37,139 nt of DNA from Granulicella sp. L46 (GCF_009765785.1 NZ_LMUT01000015.1:117298-154436); one strand, 5' to 3'; positions 17,472-26,066 are shown, numbered from the stretch's first letter. The notes: generated from the letters alone by a model not told the origin. Program-made: numbers and translations.

Positions 17472-18158
17472 ATGCAGACCCTCCGCCCGGCTCTAGTGCC
17501 CCTGCTCCTAATCCTCGCCTTCACGATCCCCGCCGCCGCCAAGCCCCCCAAGGTCCACACCGTGACCCTCGGGCCCGCGCGCCGCGTCCCCTACACCCCG
17601 CCCGAAGCTAACCCCGACAACAAATCCGAAGAAGCCACCAGCCTCCACATCCGTGGCCTCTACGTCGACGGCATTCAAAAGGAGTGGACCGTCGGCGAAG
17701 TCCACGACGTCACCGACCGCACCTTCGTCGTCCGCCGCGCCCTCCACATCAACGACTCGCTCCCCGCCGAGTCCCCCCGTTGGACCTGGCAGCCGGCCTC
17801 CTGGCTTATGGTCGACCGCATCAGCGGCCACATCACCGCGCTCCACCTCGCCGACTACGACGCCGACATCTCTGACGTCGTCTGGTTCCGCAACTACGCC
17901 GCCTACTGCGGCATCTCCACCACCGCCAAAGGTGGAGTCGTCGCCGTCATCGCCGAGCTCGGCGCCCGCAAAGCCGTCGTCCAGAAAATCATCGCGCCCT
18001 GGCCGCAACTCACACCCCCTTGGCCCGTCTGCGCCCGCGCCAAATGGCAGCGCACCCCCATGCGCGCCACCATCCAACCTACCAACGGCGCCCCTGTAAC
18101 CTACGACGTAGTCGGCACCGTCTCCCTCATCGAAGAAAACGACAACTCCGAGCAGTAA
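17472..18158 (+). CDS. Exported protein of unknown function
   Basis: I do not recognise this family. The frame is open from an ATG at 17421, but the ATG at 17472 gives a clean signal peptide (MQTLRPALVPLLLILAFTIP then AAAKPPK), so I prefer it, giving 228 residues. The mature part is rich in short beta-like segments and Trp (PRWTWQPASWLMVDRISG), with two Cys (AAYCGI, PPWPVCARAK) that could pair in the periplasm. Codon usage is strongly C-ending, as in neighbouring genes, so it looks real. It is followed by a weak hairpin with T-run. Confidence 0.7.
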   Translation: MQTLRPALVPLLLILAFTIPAAAKPPKVHTVTLGPARRVPYTPPEANPDNKSEEATSLHIRGLYVDGIQKEWTVGEVHDVTDRTFVVRRALHINDSLPAESPRWTWQPASWLMVDRISGHITALHLADYDADISDVVWFRNYAAYCGISTTAKGGVVAVIAELGARKAVVQKIIAPWPQLTPPWPVCARAKWQRTPMRATIQPTNGAPVTYDVVGTVSLIEENDNSEQ

Positions 18159-18192
18159 CGCCAACTTGCGCCCTACCACACAAACTGGCGTT
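18157..18192 (+). terminator. Possible weak terminator after the exported unknown
   Basis: AACGCCA (overlapping the stop codon) and TGGCGTT form a 7-bp stem with a loop of 22 bases, followed by TTGGGGG. The loop is long, so this is tentative. The rest of the gap up to 18388 has no gene that I can see. Confidence 0.35.
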
Positions 18193-18388
18193 TTGGGGGT
18201 AACTTCCAAGGCGCAGCATCAAAGAACTCCACAGAACAAGCCCATGCTCAAAGTAGTATCGTGATCTCAGCGCGGGAGCCAACGCTGTGCCACACGCCTG
18301 AATCTCAATCCACTGGCGCAACAACAGCTACCAGCCTCAAACCCCTCCCCCTGGGGAAGGAACAGCCGAAAGGAACATAAGATCCTCT

Positions 18389-18904
18389 ATGTGGAAACCA
18401 AACCAACCTGGCAATACGCCCGCGGCTCCAGAGCCGGTGCGTCCTACTTCGCCCGCTGCAACACCTGCTTTCACTTCCGGCGCATCCGCCACCACCCCAG
18501 GTGCGATTCCTAACAGCGAGCAAGCCACCATCGGCAAGAGTCTCGTAGTCAAAGGCGAGGTCTCCGGTTCCGAGTCCCTCTACATCGACGGTAAAGTCGA
18601 AGGCGCCATCAACCTCCCCGGCAACCGCGTCACCATCGGCCGCAACGGCCAGGTAGCCGCCAACATCAGCGCTCGCGAAATCGTCGTTCTCGGCAAAGTC
18701 CGCGGCAACTGCCAGGCCTCCGATCGCGTAGACATCCGCAGCGAAGGTTCCCTCACCGGCGACGTCATCGCCGCCCGCATCTCCATCGAAGACGGCGCCT
18801 TCTTCAAGGGCGGCATCGACATCCGCAAGCCAGGCAACGAAGCCAAGCCCGGCACCCCGTCAACCACAACCACCACCCCCGAGCCAGAGCACAAAGAAGC
18901 CTAG
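18389..18904 (+). CDS. Bactofilin (polymer-forming cytoskeletal protein)
   Basis: Bactofilins self-assemble into filaments that organise cell shape, stalks or cell-wall enzymes. The 171-residue protein has a Pro/Ala/Thr-rich N-terminus (1-48), a beta-helical bactofilin core from IGKSLVVKGEVSGSESLYI (about 49) through GKVEGAINL, GRNGQVAANISA, GKVRGNC, RSEGSLTGDVIAARISI to FFKGGIDI (about 146), and a short Thr/Pro/Glu tail. No membrane span is visible. GAAAGGA lies rather far (about 14 bases) before the ATG. A strong terminator follows. Confidence 0.93.
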   Translation: MWKPNQPGNTPAAPEPVRPTSPAATPAFTSGASATTPGAIPNSEQATIGKSLVVKGEVSGSESLYIDGKVEGAINLPGNRVTIGRNGQVAANISAREIVVLGKVRGNCQASDRVDIRSEGSLTGDVIAARISIEDGAFFKGGIDIRKPGNEAKPGTPSTTTTTPEPEHKEA

Positions 18905-18928
18905 CTCTAACCATCAAGCAAACTACAA

Positions 18929-18950
18929 AGCCCCGGCACCCGCCGGGGCT
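18929..18950 (+). terminator. Rho-independent terminator after the bactofilin gene
   Basis: AGCCCCGGC and GCCGGGGCT form a perfect 9-bp stem around ACCC, followed by TCTGCTTGTG. It begins 24 bases after the stop codon. Confidence 0.82.
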
Positions 18951-18957
18951 TCTGCTT

Positions 18958-19290
18958 GTGTAGTTGCATTTTCAGTTGTAGTTGCTATTGTTCCTGATCT
19001 TGCTCTTGCAAGGTTTTCGCCGTCATCCTGAGCGCAGCGAAGGATCCCTGCATTGGTCTTTGCAGTTGATCTTGCTCTTGTCGCTCTTGCAGTTGTTCTT
19101 GCTCTTGCGGTTGCCTTTCTTTCTGTCATTCCCTTCGGGAATACGCTTCCGTCTTTGCTCTTGCCGTTGTTTTTGCCCTTGCATTTCTGGCTGTCATTCC
19201 GAGCGCAGCGAGGAACCTGCTTGTCGCTCGCGCAGCGAGCGCCCGTTCTTGCCTTTGCTCTGCCGGATTAGCAGGGGCTTTAGCCCCCTG
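18958..19290. repeat. Composite intergenic mosaic: 6-bp tracts plus palindromic modules (largest copy)
   Basis: Three kinds of module alternate. First, degenerate TTGNNN tracts (TTGCAT, TTGTAG, TTGCTA and so on; the longest is about 19060-19115). Second, a REP-like block GTCATCCTGAGCGCAGCGAA (about 19024) with a related GTCATTCCGAGCGCAGCGA (about 19193). Third, CTTTCTGTCATTCCC with the inverted pair ATTCCC/GGGAAT (about 19121-19145). It ends with CCGGATTAGCAGGGGCT and the palindrome GGGGCT-TT-AGCCCC (19274-19287). From there to 19355 I see no gene. Confidence 0.85.
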
Positions 19291-19355
19291 AAACATCTCC
19301 ACCCACAGAAGGCGCTTTTGCCCGGGCCGTTCGCTTATTTTCCGCGGTACTCCCC

Positions 19356-20996
19356 CTAAACCGTCTCACTCTCCACCGCCGCCACACTCATATCCTTCCC
19401 CGCCCGCGACCACAAAATTCTCAAATCCTTAACCCCCCGCAGCGCAAAGTTCTTCTCCCCCGGCGCCGTCACCGCAAAGAAGTCCGCCCGCTCCACATCC
19501 TCCAACCAGAACGCCGGCCGCTCATCTTTTCTCTCCGGCGCAATCTCCACGTGCGACATCTCCAGCCGTTCCAAGTGCCGCACAAAAAATCCATTTGAAG
19601 GCGTAGCCCCAAACCTCCCCACCTCGGGATAACCATCCACCATCTCCGGCACCACTCTCCCCATCGCCTCCGCCGGATACTCCCCCGTATGCCCGAAATA
19701 GCAATTCGACAACTTCACATCCTCAATCGCATTCCCCGGAATCCCAGAAAAAATCGACGCCGTCTTCGCAGCCGAACCATGCGACACCAAATTCGAGATC
19801 ATCACTCTCCGCAGCGTCCCCGCGCGCATCGTCTCCTTCGGCCCACGATTCCGCGCATTCAGCCGCAGAAATAAAGGCGCATCCAGCGTCCCCCGCATCG
19901 TGATATTCGAGATCGCCACATCTTCGAAGTACGCCCCATCGCTGGTCTCCAGCGAAATCCCCCGCGAGTCCTCACACACACAATTCGTAATCGCAATATT
20001 TCGGAACCCCCCATTCGACTCCGTCCCACACTTGATCCGCCCATTCCCCCAAACCTTGTTAGCCGGCCCATACTTCTTCCAAGTCCCATCGAGCACGGTC
20101 CCCAGCTTGTACATCCCCGCAACGAAACAATTCGCAATCGTGACATTCTCCGTCACGCGCCGCTCCCCCAGCGCGTAGCTAGACTTCGGACAGATCGCAT
20201 CATCCCAAGGCGAGTTCACCGTACAGTTACTCACCCGCACATTCCTGCAGCCATCAATATCAAACCCATCCCGATCCGTATCCACCAACACGTTATCGAT
20301 CGTCAGGTTCTCGACACCTGTAGCCAGCAGCGCAAAGTGCCCACCCTTCAACACCGAGAAATCTCGCAACAAAACATTCCGACAATTCTTCAGCGCGATA
20401 GTCTTATTCCCCACGCCCGCCTGCTCCGCAATAAATCCACCTGTCCCATCGCGCATTTCTTTCGCTCCACTACTCAACCCCTTCCCCCAAATCAATCCCC
20501 GCCCATAGATCGCAAAGTCATGCTGTCCGTCCGCATAGAACAGCGAATTCGCCCAATGGTTATGCCCATAATCCTGATAAGCCTCCCACTCCTGCGCCGG
20601 CCCCGCAGAATCATACGTTCCCCCGCGATACCCCGTCGTCTCACCGACCCGTGGCGAATCCGCCGCCAAAATTACGCACCCATTCGACAGCCAAAGATCC
20701 ACCCCACTCTTCAACCGAATCGTAAAGCAAACATAAGTCCCCGCCGGAAACACCAGCGTCCCCCCACCCGCCGCAGCAACCGCCTCAATCGCCCGATTGA
20801 CAGCCGGCGAATCCACAGTCTTGCCATCCCCCGCAGCCCCATAGCTGCGCACATCAAACAAGACCTTCGCATCTGCAACCCGCGTCACTTCGGCCCGCGC
20901 AACATACCCAACCGCAGACGCAACCGCCAACGGAGAAACCTTCAATAAATCTCGACGATCCATAGTGAAAGGAATCGTATCAGGCCAACTCAACAT
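19356..20996 (-). CDS. Exported GH28-like polygalacturonase family protein
   Basis: A right-handed beta-helix glycosidase, predicted to cut pectin or rhamnogalacturonan outside the cytoplasm. The 546-residue frame begins with DRRDLLKVSPLAVASAVG (13-30), a twin-arginine-like signal. The pectate-lyase-like start FDVRSYGAAGDGKTVDSPAV (47-66) follows. GH28 residues are D240/D242 and D245 around VDTDRDGFDIDGC, the Asp pair in PWDDAICPKS (265-266) and RIKC (320-323). The GHG motif is not visible; that place reads CFVAGMYKLG. GGAG at the end of the upstream gene stands 6 bases before the ATG at 20996, so the two genes are coupled; an ATG at 20963 also fits the signal. The substrate is inferred. Confidence 0.87.
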   Translation of the reverse strand: MLSWPDTIPFTMDRRDLLKVSPLAVASAVGYVARAEVTRVADAKVLFDVRSYGAAGDGKTVDSPAVNRAIEAVAAAGGGTLVFPAGTYVCFTIRLKSGVDLWLSNGCVILAADSPRVGETTGYRGGTYDSAGPAQEWEAYQDYGHNHWANSLFYADGQHDFAIYGRGLIWGKGLSSGAKEMRDGTGGFIAEQAGVGNKTIALKNCRNVLLRDFSVLKGGHFALLATGVENLTIDNVLVDTDRDGFDIDGCRNVRVSNCTVNSPWDDAICPKSSYALGERRVTENVTIANCFVAGMYKLGTVLDGTWKKYGPANKVWGNGRIKCGTESNGGFRNIAITNCVCEDSRGISLETSDGAYFEDVAISNITMRGTLDAPLFLRLNARNRGPKETMRAGTLRRVMISNLVSHGSAAKTASIFSGIPGNAIEDVKLSNCYFGHTGEYPAEAMGRVVPEMVDGYPEVGRFGATPSNGFFVRHLERLEMSHVEIAPERKDERPAFWLEDVERADFFAVTAPGEKNFALRGVKDLRILWSRAGKDMSVAAVESETV

Positions 20997-20999
20997 CCA

Positions 21000-22679
21000 T
21001 CACTCCAAAGCAATCAACAATCCCTCCCCCGCCTCCACCGTAACCGTGCCCTCCACGCTCGACCCCGCACCATCCAGCAGCGTAGTCAATACCACCGTTC
21101 CCTTCGCACAACTCACCGTAGCCACCTCCGATCCCAAATTCAGCACCACCTGAAAATCCGTACTCTCGCCATCCTCCAACCCCACTCGCCGAAACCGCAG
21201 CACCGAACCCTCCGCCACCACCTCCGCAATTCCGCCCGCATGCAGCGTGTCATGCTGCCTTCGCAGCGCCAGCAGCTTCCGATAAAGCATCAGCATCGAT
21301 TCCTTCCGCCCCCCCTGCTCCGCCGCATTCTCCGTCTCCCACCCCGCCTCGAGTGGCAGCCACGGCACCGCATCCGGCATCGTGAATCCGGCATTCGGCG
21401 CACTCACCCACACCATCGGCGACCGCTCCGGATCCCGCCCCCGTCCCTTGCCCGGTTCATTCTTCTCCGCCGGATCGCGCACCTGGTCCGGCGCAATCAC
21501 CGCATCCACCATCCCCAACTCATCCCCGTAATACATCGTCGGAGTTCCCCGCAGCGTCAGGAGCAACAACGCCGCCGCCCGCGCCTGCTGCTTCCCAATC
21601 CGCGTCGCCAGCCGCGGCTGATCATGATTCCCCAACACATAATTCGGCCAGGCCCCCGCCGGCAACAACCCCTCATACTTCGTGATTACCTCAGCAATCG
21701 CATCTGCCGCCCACCGCGTCTGGATCAGCGCAAAATTAAACGGCAGATCCGCCCCACTCAACTGCGGCCCTGCTCCGTAATATCTCACCAGCCGATCCAG
21801 CGGAAGATAAATCTCCCCAATCAACACCCGGCTCGACCCCACTCCCTTGTCGCCGATCGTCGGCCTATACGCCGCCATCAACGCCCGCATCTCCGCCACA
21901 ATCTCCAGCGTCTCCGGCTGATCCGCATTGAATACCGGCAGCACGCGCTTCACATCATGCTGCGCATCGTAGTACTCCGGATTCGGAGGATTGCTCTGAA
22001 AATAAATATCCTTAATCAGCAGCCACAACACATCCATCCGAAATCCATCCACCCCTTTATCCAGCCAGAACCGCATCGCCGCATACATCGCCGCGCGCAC
22101 CTCCGGATTCCGCCAATTCAAATCCGGCTGCTCCTTCAAAAACGAGTGCAGATAAAACTGCTGCGTCCCCTCATCCCACGTCCACGCCGGCCCACCAAAC
22201 TGCGACATCCAGTTATTCGGCAACCGCGTCGGCGCCGGTTGCCAGTTATCGCCCGCGCGCGCCGCATCGTGCCACAAATACCAATCCCTCTTCGCATTCG
22301 TCCTCGAAGAGCGCGACTCCACAAACCACGGATGCTGGTCCGACGTATGATTTGGCACGAAATCCAAAATCACCCGTAACCCCTTCGCATGCGCCGCAGC
22401 CAGCAGCACATCAAAGTCCTTCATCGTCCCAAACAGTGGATCGACGCCCGTGTAATCGCTAACGTCATACCCAAAGTCCGCCATCGGCGACGGAAAAATC
22501 GGCGAGATCCACACCGCATCCACGCCCAGCCCTTTCAAATAATCCAGCCGCGCCGTGATTCCCTTCAAGTCCCCAACGCCATCGCCATTCGTATCCTGAA
22601 AACTCCGCGGATACACCTGGTAAATCACACCCGTCTGCCACCACTGCGCCGCTTCGAACTCACTATCAGCCATGCTCAT
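21000..22679 (-). CDS. GH13 alpha-glucosidase / oligo-1,6-glucosidase family protein
   Basis: This 559-residue (beta/alpha)8 enzyme should hydrolyse short alpha-glucans. It has YQVYPRSFQD at 20-29, a Ca-binding-like DTNGDGVGD at 29-37, DFVPNHTS (106-113, region II/I His), GFRMDV with nucleophile Asp216, IGEIYLP with acid/base Glu289, and NHDQPR with the transition-state Asp353. The C-terminal beta domain ends near residue 555. No signal peptide is seen, so it is likely cytoplasmic. Met1 and Met3 are both possible starts. The stop TGA leads directly into the GH28 gene (3-base gap). Confidence 0.92.
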   Translation of the reverse strand: MSMADSEFEAAQWWQTGVIYQVYPRSFQDTNGDGVGDLKGITARLDYLKGLGVDAVWISPIFPSPMADFGYDVSDYTGVDPLFGTMKDFDVLLAAAHAKGLRVILDFVPNHTSDQHPWFVESRSSRTNAKRDWYLWHDAARAGDNWQPAPTRLPNNWMSQFGGPAWTWDEGTQQFYLHSFLKEQPDLNWRNPEVRAAMYAAMRFWLDKGVDGFRMDVLWLLIKDIYFQSNPPNPEYYDAQHDVKRVLPVFNADQPETLEIVAEMRALMAAYRPTIGDKGVGSSRVLIGEIYLPLDRLVRYYGAGPQLSGADLPFNFALIQTRWAADAIAEVITKYEGLLPAGAWPNYVLGNHDQPRLATRIGKQQARAAALLLLTLRGTPTMYYGDELGMVDAVIAPDQVRDPAEKNEPGKGRGRDPERSPMVWVSAPNAGFTMPDAVPWLPLEAGWETENAAEQGGRKESMLMLYRKLLALRRQHDTLHAGGIAEVVAEGSVLRFRRVGLEDGESTDFQVVLNLGSEVATVSCAKGTVVLTTLLDGAGSSVEGTVTVEAGEGLLIALE

Positions 22680-22752
22680 AAGATGCCACGCGCCTAACGG
22701 CCGATTCTGCTGCGCCTCTTGCCCCGGTCAAACTCAGACGCGCCAAGAATTA

Positions 22753-22780
22753 GGGACCCGAGGCTTCAGCCTCGGGTCCC
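22753..22780. repeat. 13-bp-arm palindrome
   Basis: GGGACCCGAGGCT and AGCCTCGGGTCCC are perfect arms around TC in the divergent gap between the GH13 gene and the FmdE-like gene. It shares the GGCTTCAGCC core with other palindromes in the window. Confidence 0.85.
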
Positions 22781-22799
22781 ATAGCTAACTCGGAAGTCA

Positions 22800-22813
22800 G
22801 GGGCTTTAGCCCC
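22800..22813. repeat. Short palindrome GGGGCT-TT-AGCCCC
   Basis: Six-bp perfect arms around TT, 20 bases after the larger palindrome at 22753. It is identical to the palindrome at 19274-19287. It lies 44 bases before the FmdE-like start. Confidence 0.78.
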
Positions 22814-22856
22814 AAGGTATGCACTTGGATTCTCCAGCGCGTAGCATCCAATCATC

Positions 22857-23507
22857 ATGCGCGCCACACTAGATTCTCTCCTTCACGAAGCCGAAATCAC
22901 ACACGGCCATCTCTGCGCCGGCCAGGTCCTCGGCGTCCGCATGGCCATGCTCGCCCTTGCGCGTCTAGGCATCGATGATCCCCGCCCCCGCACCCTCCCC
23001 GACGGCTCCCCCAACCCCGACCGCAAGCGCCTCGTCATCTTCATCGAAATCGACCGCTGCGCAACCGATGCAATTGCGGTCGTCACCGGCTGCCGCCTCG
23101 GCAAGCGAGCCCTCAAGCACCGCGACTTCGGCAAGATGGCCGCCACCTTCATCGACCTCAACGAAAAACTCGGCGACCCCGACAACACCGACCAGCACGA
23201 TTACAAGGCCCTCCGCGTAGTAGCCCTCGAAACCTCCAAGTCCCGTGCCCGCGAACTCTACCCCGACCTCGAAAAGAACGCGCAACAAATGAAAGCCTAC
23301 CGCGAGCTACCCGACGAAGAACTCTTCTCCACCGAATGGGTTCGCGTCCCCCTACCCCCCAGCGAATTTCCCGGCTACAAAGGCGAACGCGTAACCTGCG
23401 CCCGCTGCGGCGAAGGCGTCAACTTCGATCGCTTCGTAGAACAGAACGGCGAGCGCCTCTGCCTGGCCTGCGCCAACCCCACCACCCTCTACTACCAACC
23501 CCTCTAG
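22857..23507 (+). CDS. FmdE-like protein with C-terminal zinc ribbon
   Basis: The family is named after subunit E of archaeal formylmethanofuran dehydrogenase, but bacterial members stand alone and their role is not settled. The 216-residue protein has HGHLCAGQVLG (16-26, His16/His18/Cys20 as probable metal ligands), FIEIDRCATDAIAVVTGCRLGKR (about 62-84) and GKMAATFIDL. The C-terminal 45 residues form a TraR-like zinc ribbon with CARCGEG and CLACANP. It is transcribed divergently from the GH13 gene. No other molybdopterin or C1 genes are near, so a metal- or cofactor-related role is only a guess. Confidence 0.85.
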   Translation: MRATLDSLLHEAEITHGHLCAGQVLGVRMAMLALARLGIDDPRPRTLPDGSPNPDRKRLVIFIEIDRCATDAIAVVTGCRLGKRALKHRDFGKMAATFIDLNEKLGDPDNTDQHDYKALRVVALETSKSRARELYPDLEKNAQQMKAYRELPDEELFSTEWVRVPLPPSEFPGYKGERVTCARCGEGVNFDRFVEQNGERLCLACANPTTLYYQPL

Positions 23508-23522
23508 TCCCCCGGTCTGCAG

Positions 23523-23690
23523 GTTTGCCGTTGCCCTTGCTTTTCTTTCTGTCATTCCCTCTGGGAATCTGCTGCTGTCTTTGCAGTTGCTGTTGTTTGT
23601 TTTCGCCGTCATCCTGAGCGCAGCGATGGACCCCCACATTGATCTTTGCCCTTGTCCGTTCTACCGGATTAGCAGGGGGCTTCAGCCCCC
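23523..23690. repeat. Composite intergenic mosaic, second copy
   Basis: The same modules occur as at 18958-19290: TTGCCG-TTGCCC-TTGCTT, then TCTTTCTGTCATTCCC with GGGAATCTGCT, then TTGCAG-TTGCTG-TTGTTT, then CGCCGTCATCCTGAGCGCAG, then TTGCCC-TTGTCC, then ACCGGATTAGCAGGGGGC and the palindrome GGGGGCT-TC-AGCCCCC (23675-23690). A decayed palindrome, GCGGCTTTAGCCCCGGC, follows near 23712. Confidence 0.85.
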
Positions 23691-23742
23691 TCAATCCCCC
23701 CCTCCTGGAAAGCGGCTTTAGCCCCGGCTCACCAAACAGCAA

Positions 23743-23764
23743 GGCCGCCCCGGTTAGGGCGGCC
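23743..23764 (-). terminator. Terminator hairpin after the small Gly/Arg-rich protein gene
   Basis: GGCCGCCC and GGGCGGCC are perfect 8-bp arms around six bases; on the minus strand the stem is followed by TTGCTGTTTGG. It lies 23 bases after the stop codon. The hairpin could also act for the opposite strand. Confidence 0.65.
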
Positions 23765-23786
23765 CTGCGAACCTCGTTCTCAATCC

Positions 23787-24119
23787 TTACCGACGCCCAC
23801 GACCCCATCCGCCACGGTCATGATCGAACCGACGGTCACGATCCCATCCGCCACGGCCATAGAACCCGACGCCAACCGTAGGGCCATACACCGGTCCCGC
23901 ATAGTAAGGCGCGCCATACGCAACCACTGGAGGTGCGACCACCACTCTCGGTCCACCATAGAAAACCCGTGGTCCGCGGAAGCCAACCACAACCCGTTGC
24001 GCCTGTGCAGCAGGAGCCGCTGCCACCAGCAGACCACCAGCCAGCGTTGCCGCTGCCAGCACCTTGACTGCGTTGAACTTCATACCTCTTACCTTCGCTG
24101 TGATGTTTGCAAGTTTCAT
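23787..24119 (-). CDS. Small exported Gly/Arg/Pro-rich protein
   Basis: I choose the ATG at 24119 because a strong AGGAGG lies 6 bases upstream. The 110-residue protein has a signal peptide (MKFNAVKVLAAATLAGG through APAAQAQ, cleavage about residue 40). The mature part is low-complexity: VVVGFRGPRVFYGGPRVVV, then APPVVAYGAPYYAGPVYGP, then a Gly/Arg/Asp-rich end (GGWDRDRRFDHDRGGWGRG). Such PxPV/Tyr-Gly-Pro repeats are common in small cell-envelope proteins of unknown role. No catalytic residues are evident. It is followed by a hairpin terminator and so is probably transcribed alone. Confidence 0.75.
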   Translation of the reverse strand: MKLANITAKVRGMKFNAVKVLAAATLAGGLLVAAAPAAQAQRVVVGFRGPRVFYGGPRVVVAPPVVAYGAPYYAGPVYGPTVGVGFYGRGGWDRDRRFDHDRGGWGRGRR

Positions 24120-24239
24120 GACGTTCCTCCTGCACTGCCCTGAGATCCGCTGTGCAATTAGATAAACGCAATCCCAGCCACCGTGTTGCGCGCAACTTCT
24201 TCGCAACTCCGTGTTCAACGCCCCATGCTGCACCCACTG

Positions 24240-25916
24240 CTATTTCTTGGCTGTTTGGATATTGTTTTCCGCGCCACCACGCAAAGCCTCTCGCCGTCCG
24301 CGCAGGACCGTCACGCACGTAAAGCTCGCCGCACTCTTCACATTCCCCACCCCGTCATACTTCGGCCACGCTGGCCACTCGCACAACGGCCGCGTCCTCC
24401 CATTGTTGTTATCAGTCACCACCAGATTCACTGGCGCCACGCCGCCATCCACCCAGGCATCCAGCGTCCCCACCGTATCGAACCCCCCATCGAACCGCCC
24501 ATCCCCATGCCCCATCCCCGGCACCAAATAGAGTCGCGCAAAGTTCTTCGTTTCCTCGATCCCCATCCGCGCCTCCACCCTCTCGTAATAATCCACAGTC
24601 GAGTTCGTAGGAATCACCACATCAGACGTCCCATGCACCAAAATCAACTTTCCCCCGTGCGCCACAAACGGTTCCAGCGCCACGCTCGTGCTATCAATCT
24701 CCACTGCCGCCTTCACCAGTTCGTCATGCCACGGGCCGTCGCTATTGATATCCAGCGTTCGCGAATTAAAATTCTGACCACCCATCAGGAAATTCCGAGT
24801 TACGTCATCGCCAATCACATACCCAAAACTATTCAGCACCACCACCGGATTCTTCAGCGGAAAGTGCAGCAGCCCCACCGAGGGTGTCAAACTAGCCCCC
24901 GCCAGCACGTTATATCCCGGCACGCTGTCCACTCCATTCGACAGAGGCACCGCCGTCCGCTCTTCCGTAGCAAACGTCTCCAGCGTGTGCAGCTGCGCAT
25001 CCGACAGACAGCCGTGATGCGGCTTCCCGTCCGCACACCTCAAACTCTCCGCCGGCACATCGCATCCTGCCGGGTCAGAGATAATCCCATCCCGCAGCCC
25101 ATCCTTCGCATCGCAGCGCTCTTCCACCTTGTGCGCAATCATCCGCGTCTTCGAATAGCCCAGGAACCCACCCGGCGCATACAGTGCCTGTGCCGTCCGC
25201 ACAAATTGCAGATCCAGCTCCGCCTGGTCCCACGCCGCGTACGCCGCCATCACCCCGTCATAGTCCGCGGGATACCGTTGCACCATCCACAGCGCCTCGC
25301 GTCCCCCCGTCGACCCGCCAATAAAGTACATCCTCCGCGGCGCCGCCCCATACCGCGCCTTCATCAACACAACTGCTACATCATGTAGCTTCTTCACCGC
25401 TTCGCCCGCAAAGTTTCTCTGCATCTCCGCATTGCGCGCGAACGTCGCATTCAATGCATTGATCGCATCCGGCAGCGGAAAATAACTGCGGTGATGTCCC
25501 CCATCCGACCCCAACGTCGCATACCCCCGCATCAGCGGCGTAGCCTCTTTCTTCAGCCCCACAGCCGTCCGTCCCAACCCATCCGACTTCCCAATGTATC
25601 CATCGAACGTACCGCCGCCGTACTGCAGCGCCTTGCCATTCCACACCTCCGGCAGGTTCAACTCAAAATGAATATCATCGGCCTGCGGATCCACCGGATA
25701 GATCTTCCCCATCACCCGGCAGTACGCCACCCCACCCTCATGCCGCTCTCTAGCCGAACTCACCGCCGCGCCCGTAGTCGGCAAGCCAATCAAACTCGCC
25801 GGCAGCACTATCCCCTTAAGCCCCGCACACCCTGGACTCTCCGCCCGCGCCACGCACGCCGACGCCGCAACCACGATCATCAGCATCCAGCATCGAATCG
25901 GGGAACCATTCCGCAA
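24240..25916 (-). CDS. Tannase / feruloyl esterase family protein, exported
   Basis: The family splits ester bonds of gallic or ferulic acid from plant tannins and cell walls. The 558-residue protein has a signal peptide (about 1-25, CVARAESPG). The serine-esterase triad is visible as Ser202 in GGSTGGREAL, Asp432 in HGTSDVVIP and His470 in VPGMGHGDG. The family's end, NVKSAASFTC (Cys534), is followed by a 24-residue tail VTVLRGRREALRGGAENN… that is read from a dispersed intergenic repeat (see 24278-24309), so the original stop has been replaced. The neighbouring TonB-dependent receptor on the same strand could take up breakdown products or metal chelates; that link is only inference. Confidence 0.87.
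   Translation of the reverse strand: MRNGSPIRCWMLMIVVAASACVARAESPGCAGLKGIVLPASLIGLPTTGAAVSSARERHEGGVAYCRVMGKIYPVDPQADDIHFELNLPEVWNGKALQYGGGTFDGYIGKSDGLGRTAVGLKKEATPLMRGYATLGSDGGHHRSYFPLPDAINALNATFARNAEMQRNFAGEAVKKLHDVAVVLMKARYGAAPRRMYFIGGSTGGREALWMVQRYPADYDGVMAAYAAWDQAELDLQFVRTAQALYAPGGFLGYSKTRMIAHKVEERCDAKDGLRDGIISDPAGCDVPAESLRCADGKPHHGCLSDAQLHTLETFATEERTAVPLSNGVDSVPGYNVLAGASLTPSVGLLHFPLKNPVVVLNSFGYVIGDDVTRNFLMGGQNFNSRTLDINSDGPWHDELVKAAVEIDSTSVALEPFVAHGGKLILVHGTSDVVIPTNSTVDYYERVEARMGIEETKNFARLYLVPGMGHGDGRFDGGFDTVGTLDAWVDGGVAPVNLVVTDNNNGRTRPLCEWPAWPKYDGVGNVKSAASFTCVTVLRGRREALRGGAENNIQTAKK
24278..24309. repeat. Fragment of the ~200-bp dispersed repeat inside the tannase-family gene
   Basis: CACGCAAAGCCTCTCGCCGT followed by CCGCGCAGGACC matches the central part of the repeat copies at 1453-1484 and 36501-36531. 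Here it is read in reverse as part of the last 24 codons of the esterase. Confidence 0.75.
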
Positions 25917-26006
25917 ATTAATTCTCCCGCGTTAGCCCTTTAGACTACGCCTCCATCCCCACGTCGCCCACTGTTAGATCACCCAGCCCCACCCCACGAC
26001 TTTTCG

Positions 26007-26066
26007 CGGCCCTTGCACTTGCCGTTCTTTCTGTCATTCCCTCTGGGAATCTGCTTCTCAGCATTG
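26007..26066. repeat. Composite intergenic mosaic, short copy
   Basis: TTGCAC-TTGCCG leads into TTCTTTCTGTCATTCCC and TGGGAATCTGCTTC. It lies between the tannase-family gene and the receptor gene and runs into a 7-bp repeat tract. Confidence 0.82.

Noticed and set aside
18958..19290. Open frames such as 18982-19359 rich in Leu and Phe
   Set aside because: They are read from the TTGNNN repeat tract, which gives Leu/Cys/Leu-rich peptides in several frames.
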